Source: Rhizobium sp. 32-5/1
Lineage (GTDB): Bacteria > Pseudomonadota > Alphaproteobacteria > Rhizobiales > Rhizobiaceae
Length of the DNA: 64,000 nucleotides
Direction: 5' to 3'
Assembly: GCF_029537235.1 (NCBI RefSeq)
Contig: NZ_CP120638.1
Coordinates: forward strand, 3,412,501 to 3,476,500
The translations under genes and the position numbers were made by a program. The stretch's first letter is position 1, and the number at the start of each line of letters is the position of its first letter. Of this stretch, positions 58,126-64,000 are shown one piece after another. A model generated the notes under the pieces. It worked only from the letters and a program-made list of their open reading frames with translations, was not told the origin of the DNA and did no database searches.

Positions 58126-61079
58126 CGGCGTATCGCTTGCCCGCCGGCGGTCTGGTCGACCGCGCCGCTGCGCTGAATTTCACCTTCGACGGCCAGGTGA
58201 TGCAGGGCTTTGCCGGCGATACGCTGGCGTCTGCTCTTTTGGCCAACGATCAGGTGCTGGTTGGGCGCAGCTTCAAGTATCACCGCCCGCGCGGCATCGT
58301 CACGGCAGGCCCGTCGGAACCCAATGCCCTCGTCACAATCGGTTCTGACGCCCGGACCGATCCAAATACCAAGGCAACTGTTGCCGAGCTTTATGCAGGC
58401 CTGGAGGCAAAGAGCCAGAACCGCTGGCCTTCCCTGAAGCACGACATCGGCGCGCTGAACGGTATTCTCTCACCGTTTCTCTCAGCCGGCTTCTACTACA
58501 AGACCTTCATGTGGCCGGCGGCCTTCTGGGAAAAGGTTTACGAGCCGATCATCCGCAAGGCGGCCGGTCTCGGTCGTGCCGTGCTGGAGCGGGATCCGGA
58601 AACCTACGAGAAATGCTGGGCCCATTGCGACCTTTTGATCGTCGGCTCCGGCCCGACAGGGCTGATGGCGGCGCTTGTTGCCGGCCGCGCCGGCCTGCGC
58701 GTCATCCTGGCAGACGAAGGATTTCGCCACGGGGGATCGCTGTTGTCCGAGACGACCCCAATCGACGGCGCGCCGGCGACGGCTTTTGTCGAGACGGCGA
58801 TCGCCGAGCTGGAAACGTTTTCCAATGTAACATTGATGGCGCGCACCACCGTGTTCGGTTGGTACGACGACAATGTCTTCGGTGCGCTGGAACGGGTGCA
58901 GAAACATGTTGCCGCACCGTCTTCCAAGCTGCCGGTTGAGCGCGTCTGGCGCATTGCCGCCAGGCGGGCGCTGATTGCGACGGGCGCTGAAGAGCGGCCG
59001 CTGGTGTTCGGCGGCAATGACAGGCCGGGCGTGATGATGGCGGGTGCCTTGTCCACCTATACCAACCGCTACGGTGTCGCCGGCGGCAAGTCGATGGCGA
59101 TCTTCACCAGTGGCAGCGCCGGTTACCGTGCTGCCGCCGATCTTGCGGCGCACGGGATCGACATAACAGCTGTTATCGACAGCCGCGCGGATTCCACAGA
59201 TGTGGTTGCGTCCGGGACCCGCATCATTCGCGGCGGGTCGGTCGTTGATACAAAAGGCAGATTGCGCCTGTCCGGCGTGATCGTCGAGCGCTCCGGCTTT
59301 GAGGAAAATATCGACTGCGACGTCCTCGGCATGTCCGGCGGGTTCAGCCCGATTATCCATCTGGCCTGCCAGCGCGGCGCAAAGCCGGTCTGGTCCGAGG
59401 CATTGCAGGCTTTCGTCGCGCCGGATGTTGGCGCGGGCCTGCGCCTCGCCGGCTCTGCTGCCGGGGTTTATTCGCTGCTGGCCTGTCTCAAGGATGGCGC
59501 CGAAAAATCCCAGGCGATTATCGCTGATCTCGGGCTCTCGACCACCTCCGCCGATCTTCCGGCCGTAGGCAATGAACTGAATCCGTCCTTCGTGTCGCTC
59601 TGGTATGTCGCGGGGGCAAAATCCAAGGCCTTTGTCGATTTCCAGAACGATGTCCACGTCAAGGATTTGGGGCTTGCGCTGCGCGAAGGCTTCGGCCATG
59701 TCGAACATGCCAAGCGCTACACGACCAATGGCATGGCGACCGACCAGGGCAAGCTGTCAAACATCAACGCCATCGGCATTCTCTCGGGTATGCAGGGGAT
59801 CAGCCCCGCCGATGTCGGCACGACGACGTTTAGGCCGTTTTATACGCCGGTGCCCTTCGGCGCATTGGCCGGGACGTCCCGCGACGAGCATGCGGCTCCG
59901 AAACGGGTATCGCCGCTGCATGGCTGGGCGGCCAAGAACGGCGCCGTCTTCATCGATTCGGGCCTCTGGTATCGCCCGTCCTGGTTTGCGCGCGCCGGTG
60001 AAAAGACCTGGCGCGAAAGCGTCGATCGCGAAGTGCTGAATGTGCGGGCCAATGTCGGTCTCTGCGATGTCTCGACGCTCGGCAAGATCGAGGTGTTCGG
60101 GTCCGATGCGGCTGAGTTCCTCAACCGGCTCTATTGCAATCCGTTCCTGAAATTGCCGGTTGGCAAGGCGCGCTATGGCCTGATGCTGCGCGAGGACGGC
60201 ATGATCTATGACGACGGAACCACCAGCCGGTTGTCGGACGCGCATTTTCTCGTGACGACCACCACGGCTCTGGCCGGCGGAGTCATGTCCCATATGGAAT
60301 ACTGCGCGCAGGTCCTCTGGCCGGAACTCAACGTCCGCTTCTGCTCGGTCTCCGATCAATGGGCGCAAATGGCGATTGCCGGGCCGAAAGCGAGATTGGT
60401 CGTGCAGGCGCTGGTCGAAGACGATGTCTCCAACGTGGTGTTCCCTTTCCTTGCGGCAAAGCCGGTGACGCTGAAGGGCGGGCTGAAGGCCCGGCTGTTC
60501 CGCATCTCCTTTTCGGGCGAACTGGCCTATGAACTGGCGGTACCCGCAGGTTATGGCGAGTCCGTCGCGGATGCTGTCATGGAGGCGGGCAAGGCGCATG
60601 GCATCTGTGCTTATGGCCTTGAGGCGCTCAATGTGCTGCGCATCGAAAAAGGGCATGTCACCCATGCCGAACTCGATGGCCGGGTGACGCCTGACGATGC
60701 CGGTTTCGGCCGCATGCTGTCATCGCAGAAAGCTGATTTCATCGGCAAACGGCTCTCCACACGGTTCGGCCTGACGGCGGCCGACCGCATGCAGATGGTT
60801 GGGCTTAAGCCTGTGGATAAGGACAAGGATATCCGTGCCGGCGCGCATCTGCTGCGCGAGGGGGCAAAGCCTTCGACCCTGAACGACCAGGGCTATGTCA
60901 GTTCGGCCTGTTACTCGCCGGTGCTGGGCCAGTTCATTGCGCTTGCCTTTCTGAAATCGGGCCGGGAGCGCTACGGCGAGAAGGTCGTCGTCTGGGACCG
61001 GTTGCGGGGTGAGGAAACACTGGCGGAAGTCTGCAATCCGGTCTTCGTCGATCCCGCCAATAGCAAATTGAACGCCTGA
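58122..61079 (+). CDS. soxA: Sarcosine oxidase alpha subunit
   Basis: A 985-residue subunit. Residues 1-100 form a ferredoxin-like fold without Fe-S cysteines (GFAGDTLASALLAN). An NAD-binding domain starts near 170 (LLIVGSGPTGLMAALVAGRA), and a C-terminal GcvT/aminomethyltransferase-like folate domain spans about 590-985 (LGKIEVFGSDAAEFLNRLYC; EVCNPVFVDP). It channels the methylene group to tetrahydrofolate, giving 5,10-methylene-THF. The ATG is at 58122; soxG follows 9 bases after the stop. Confidence 0.9.
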   Translation: MTAYRLPAGGLVDRAAALNFTFDGQVMQGFAGDTLASALLANDQVLVGRSFKYHRPRGIVTAGPSEPNALVTIGSDARTDPNTKATVAELYAGLEAKSQNRWPSLKHDIGALNGILSPFLSAGFYYKTFMWPAAFWEKVYEPIIRKAAGLGRAVLERDPETYEKCWAHCDLLIVGSGPTGLMAALVAGRAGLRVILADEGFRHGGSLLSETTPIDGAPATAFVETAIAELETFSNVTLMARTTVFGWYDDNVFGALERVQKHVAAPSSKLPVERVWRIAARRALIATGAEERPLVFGGNDRPGVMMAGALSTYTNRYGVAGGKSMAIFTSGSAGYRAAADLAAHGIDITAVIDSRADSTDVVASGTRIIRGGSVVDTKGRLRLSGVIVERSGFEENIDCDVLGMSGGFSPIIHLACQRGAKPVWSEALQAFVAPDVGAGLRLAGSAAGVYSLLACLKDGAEKSQAIIADLGLSTTSADLPAVGNELNPSFVSLWYVAGAKSKAFVDFQNDVHVKDLGLALREGFGHVEHAKRYTTNGMATDQGKLSNINAIGILSGMQGISPADVGTTTFRPFYTPVPFGALAGTSRDEHAAPKRVSPLHGWAAKNGAVFIDSGLWYRPSWFARAGEKTWRESVDREVLNVRANVGLCDVSTLGKIEVFGSDAAEFLNRLYCNPFLKLPVGKARYGLMLREDGMIYDDGTTSRLSDAHFLVTTTTALAGGVMSHMEYCAQVLWPELNVRFCSVSDQWAQMAIAGPKARLVVQALVEDDVSNVVFPFLAAKPVTLKGGLKARLFRISFSGELAYELAVPAGYGESVADAVMEAGKAHGICAYGLEALNVLRIEKGHVTHAELDGRVTPDDAGFGRMLSSQKADFIGKRLSTRFGLTAADRMQMVGLKPVDKDKDIRAGAHLLREGAKPSTLNDQGYVSSACYSPVLGQFIALAFLKSGRERYGEKVVVWDRLRGEETLAEVCNPVFVDPANSKLNA

Positions 61080-61088
61080 GGGACGGAA

Positions 61089-61640
61089 ATGGTGCATCAA
61101 TTCCAGGAACGTCACGCCCTTGAAGAACTGGTCCCGCTGGAGGCGGCAGCTTCTGCCGATCATCTGGCAGTGGTGGTGCGGCAGGCGATTGTGACTGTTC
61201 TTGCCGCAGACGGGCATGAGCGGGCCGTCGCGTCCGTGCTTTCCTCCGATGAAGATATTTCGGTGCGCTTTTCGGCGCCGGGCGAGTGGCTGGTGGTATC
61301 AGGCGCGCAGACGCCCGAGCTTCTGCATCAGGCCCTGTCGGCACTTCTGGGCGAGACGGCCTATTGTATCGACCAGAGCCATGGCCGCGTGTTGCTGCGT
61401 CTCTCCGGACCCAACGCCCGGGCGATCCTTGCCAAGGGTGTTGGTATCGACCTCCACCCTTCCGCGTTTCAGATCGGCCAATCGGCCAATGTCCTGTGCG
61501 CCCATATCAGCATCAATCTGGCGCTTGTCGGAGGCGACCAGTTCGAGATCATCGTGATGCGCAGTTTTGCCGAATCCCTGCTGCATGACCTGCGTCAGAT
61601 GGGCCGTGCCTTTGATCTTTCGGTGTCTTTTTCGCCTTGA
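61089..61640 (+). CDS. soxG: Sarcosine oxidase gamma subunit
   Basis: A 183-residue subunit with a GcvT-like fold (VSGAQTPELLHQALSALLG, RVLLRLSGPNARAILAKGV). It completes the BDAG operon. A 188-base gap with a weak hairpin (61650-61666) separates it from the next gene. Confidence 0.88.
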   Translation: MVHQFQERHALEELVPLEAAASADHLAVVVRQAIVTVLAADGHERAVASVLSSDEDISVRFSAPGEWLVVSGAQTPELLHQALSALLGETAYCIDQSHGRVLLRLSGPNARAILAKGVGIDLHPSAFQIGQSANVLCAHISINLALVGGDQFEIIVMRSFAESLLHDLRQMGRAFDLSVSFSP

Positions 61641-61828
61641 GAAAAGAAAGCGTCATGATCTGACGCATTTGCGGCGTTGACGGGGCAGGAAATGGCGGAA
61701 ATGGGCAAGACCTCTTCGCACAGCTGTCTTTATCCGGTCCGACTTTCCCAATAGGTTTTCGACAGATCGTCCTTTCAGCATCTGAAGGGTGTGCACCGAG
61801 ATGCGCGCCTGAGAACCGGAGAGTTTCC

Positions 61829-64000
61829 ATGAAGAGCCATACACGTGTCGTCGTCATCGGCGGGGGCGTCGTCGGGTGTTCGATCCTCTATCACCTGACG
61901 AAATTCGGCTGGACCGATGTCGTTCTTCTGGAGCGTTCGGAACTCACCTCCGGCTCGACATGGCATGCGGCCGGCGGCATGCACACGATCAATGGCGACC
62001 CGAACGTCGCCAAGCTGCAGAAATACACGGTCGAACTCTACAAGGAAATCCAGGAATACTCCGGCCAGGACATCGGCCTGCACATGACCTCCGGCATGAT
62101 GCTGGCTGCCACGAACGAGCGTTTCGACTGGATGAAGTCGATCCTCGCCAAGGGCCGCTACATGGGTCTCGATGCGCATCTGCTCAGCCCCAAGGAAGCG
62201 CATGAGCTGATGCCGCTGCTCGATCCGACACAGTTTGTCGGCGCGGTGTTCGATCCCGTGGAAGGCCATCTCGACCCCTATGGCACGACGCATGCATATG
62301 CCAAGTCCGCCAAGAAAAATGGCGCTGACATCTACCTGCACACCAAGGTCGAAGATCTGGTCCAGCTGGAAAACGGCTCGTGGCGGGTCATCACCAACAA
62401 GGGCGAGATCATTGCCGAGCATGTCGTCAATGCCGCCGGCCTCTGGGCCCGCGAAGTCGGACGCATGACCGGGCTTGAGCTGCCGGTCCTGGCGATGGAG
62501 CATATGTACCTGATCACCGAGGACATGCCCGAGGTTATCGAGTTCAACAAGACGACCGGCAAGGAATTGATGCACTGCGTCGATTTCGACGGGGAAATCT
62601 ACCTGCGCCAGGAACGCAACGGCATGCTGATGGGCACGTACGAAAAGGCTTGCCGGCCGTGGTCGCCGCTGACGACGCCGTGGGATTTCGGCCATGAGCT
62701 TCTCGCCGAAGATATCGAGCGCATCACGCCCGAGCTGGAGGTCGGGTTCCGTCATTTCCCGGCCTTCAACAATGCCGGCATCAAGAAGATCATCAACGGC
62801 CCCTTCACCTTCTCGCCTGATGGCAACCCGTTGGTCGGACCGGTGCGCGGGCTCACCAATTACTGGTCGGCCTGCGCCGTCATGGCCGGCTTCAGCCAGG
62901 GCGGCGGCGTTGGTCTGGCGCTCGCCAACTGGATCATCGAGGGCGATCCGGGCTTCGACGTGTTTGCCATGGACGTGTCGCGCTACGGCGATTTCGCAAC
63001 GCTCGGCTATACCAATGCCAAGGTGCGCGAAAACTATTCGCGCCGTTTCTCGATCCGTTATCCCAACGAGGAACTGCCGGGCGCGCGCCCGTTCCTGACC
63101 ACGCCGATCTACGATAAGCTGAAGGAGGCCGGCGCGATCTTCGGTGCTTCCTATGGTCTGGAAGCGCCGCTCTGGTTTGCCCCCAAGGGCGAGGAAGACA
63201 AGTTTTCCTGGCGCCGTTCCAACGATTTCGACGTTGTCGGCGCCGAGGCGAAAGCCGTGCGCGACAGCGTTGGGCTGATGGAGACCTCGGGCTTTGCCAA
63301 ATATGCGATCACCGGCAAGGGCGCCGAAGCCTGGCTCGACCGCATGCTGACCTGCCGCATGCCTGCAACCGGACGCATGGCTTTGGCGCCGATGCTGAAG
63401 GACGACGGCAAGCTGATCGGTGATTTCACGCTTGCGAAATTGGCCGAGGGTGATTTCCTGTTGATCGGCTCGGGCATTGCCGAGGAGTATCACATGCGCT
63501 GGTTCGAGAGCCACCTGCCTGACGATGGCTCCGTGACGATACGCGCCATCAATCTCGGCCTTGTCGGCCTTTCGATTGCAGGTCCGAACGCCCGCGCGGT
63601 CATGGCAAAACTCACCCATCTCGATATGTCGGATGCGGGTTTCCCGTTCATGGATATCCGTCGCATGGATCTGAAAATGGCGCCGGCGATCGTCGGGCGC
63701 GTCAGCTATACCGGCGATCTCGGTTATGAAATCTGGATGAAGCCGGAATATCAGCGCTACATCTACGATCTGCTGATGGAGGCGGGCGCCGAGTTCGATA
63801 TCCGGCTGTTCGGGCTTCGCGCGCTCAATGCGCTGCGCGTCGAAAAATCCTTCGGCAGCTGGTCGCGCGAATTCCGGCCGCTCTACGGACCCTATGAGGC
63901 GGGGCTCGGTCGATTCGTTGCTCTGTCCAAAGACGCGGAATTTATCGGTAAGGCTGCGGCAACGAAGGAAAGCGCAGACGGCGGCATGCTCAGGCTGCGC
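61829..64000 (+). CDS. Dimethylglycine/sarcosine dehydrogenase-like protein (cut by window end)
   Basis: 724 codons are visible and the stop lies outside the window; the family is near 815 residues. The N-terminal FAD domain starts VVVIGGGVVGCSILYHLTKF, with the covalent-FAD His motif STWHAAGG (H46). From about 430 comes the GcvT-like folate domain (FSWRRSNDFDVVGAEAKAVR; LGLVGLSIAGPNARAVM; GLRALNALRVEKSFGSWS). This is the architecture of DMGDH/SarDH, which demethylate dimethylglycine or sarcosine and pass the one-carbon unit to folate. Beside soxBDAG it fits stepwise glycine betaine catabolism. ATG 61829 has GGAGAG upstream. Confidence 0.85.
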   Translation, partial: MKSHTRVVVIGGGVVGCSILYHLTKFGWTDVVLLERSELTSGSTWHAAGGMHTINGDPNVAKLQKYTVELYKEIQEYSGQDIGLHMTSGMMLAATNERFDWMKSILAKGRYMGLDAHLLSPKEAHELMPLLDPTQFVGAVFDPVEGHLDPYGTTHAYAKSAKKNGADIYLHTKVEDLVQLENGSWRVITNKGEIIAEHVVNAAGLWAREVGRMTGLELPVLAMEHMYLITEDMPEVIEFNKTTGKELMHCVDFDGEIYLRQERNGMLMGTYEKACRPWSPLTTPWDFGHELLAEDIERITPELEVGFRHFPAFNNAGIKKIINGPFTFSPDGNPLVGPVRGLTNYWSACAVMAGFSQGGGVGLALANWIIEGDPGFDVFAMDVSRYGDFATLGYTNAKVRENYSRRFSIRYPNEELPGARPFLTTPIYDKLKEAGAIFGASYGLEAPLWFAPKGEEDKFSWRRSNDFDVVGAEAKAVRDSVGLMETSGFAKYAITGKGAEAWLDRMLTCRMPATGRMALAPMLKDDGKLIGDFTLAKLAEGDFLLIGSGIAEEYHMRWFESHLPDDGSVTIRAINLGLVGLSIAGPNARAVMAKLTHLDMSDAGFPFMDIRRMDLKMAPAIVGRVSYTGDLGYEIWMKPEYQRYIYDLLMEAGAEFDIRLFGLRALNALRVEKSFGSWSREFRPLYGPYEAGLGRFVALSKDAEFIGKAAATKESADGGMLRLR

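Noticed and set aside
61650..61666. Hairpin GCGTCATGATCTGACGC after soxG as a terminator
   Set aside because: The stem is only six base pairs and there is no T run, so it is mentioned only as a weak hairpin.
61775..63619. 614-codon open frame on the minus strand
   Set aside because: It is antisense to the DMGDH-like gene, whose FAD and GcvT domains are conserved throughout. The minus translation has no recognisable fold.

Overview
The window is about 60 % G+C and reads as a soil or plant-associated alphaproteobacterium of the Rhizobiaceae (Rhizobium/Agrobacterium/Sinorhizobium type). Supporting this are the density of ABC importers for sugars, polyamine-like compounds and betaine-type substrates, the soxBDAG sarcosine oxidase operon, LacI/LysR/TetR regulators beside catabolic genes, an HWE histidine kinase, and several RIME-like rhizobial intergenic palindromes. 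No rRNA, tRNA, CRISPR array, transposase, plasmid replication gene or phage structural block was seen. Most of the window is metabolic accessory DNA.

Layout. 1-1.4 kb: the end of a tetritol-type operon (HAD phosphatase, EryC-like isomerase). 1.4-3.7 kb: a frame-disrupted chemoreceptor-like gene and an AT-rich island. 3.7-11.1 kb: a divergent unit with a DUF993 aldolase-like gene on one side and LacI regulator, Gfo/Idh/MocA dehydrogenase, CoA-transferase, enoyl-CoA hydratase and aldehyde dehydrogenase on the other, with matching LacI-type operators at both promoters. 11.2-21.3 kb: a second LacI regulator, a CUT1 sugar importer, two GMC oxidoreductases, an SDR and a Dabb protein. 21.4-26.8 kb: a single-domain response regulator, an HWE kinase, a transglutaminase-like protein lacking two triad residues, a 46-residue membrane protein, an NTF2-like protein and a TetR regulator. 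27-32.4 kb: a PotD/B/C/A-like importer, a metallo-beta-lactamase-fold hydrolase and an aldehyde dehydrogenase remnant. 32.7-42.3 kb: a DMT exporter, an aminotransferase, a MITE-like element, a LysR regulator, and a divergent ureohydrolase/importer/nitrilase-family operon that fits guanidino-compound use. 42.4-48.8 kb: a quinone/electrophile-type cluster (MhqO-like dioxygenase, FMN reductase, MhqO-MhqD fusion, SDR), a Crp/Fnr regulator and a second lone receiver. 49-54.3 kb: an RND efflux operon with two adaptors. 54.4-56.3 kb: a DUF2793 protein and CysQ. 56.6-64 kb: soxBDAG and a dimethylglycine/sarcosine dehydrogenase-like gene cut by the window end, together a betaine-demethylation route.

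Eleven otherwise normal genes are each broken by a single missing base, mostly in a homopolymer. Restoring one base gives a full-length protein every time. This looks like systematic indel error in the sequence, not gene decay. These genes are annotated over their full span. The chemoreceptor-like gene (three frame changes) and the aldehyde dehydrogenase remnant (large deletions) are listed as pseudogenes.
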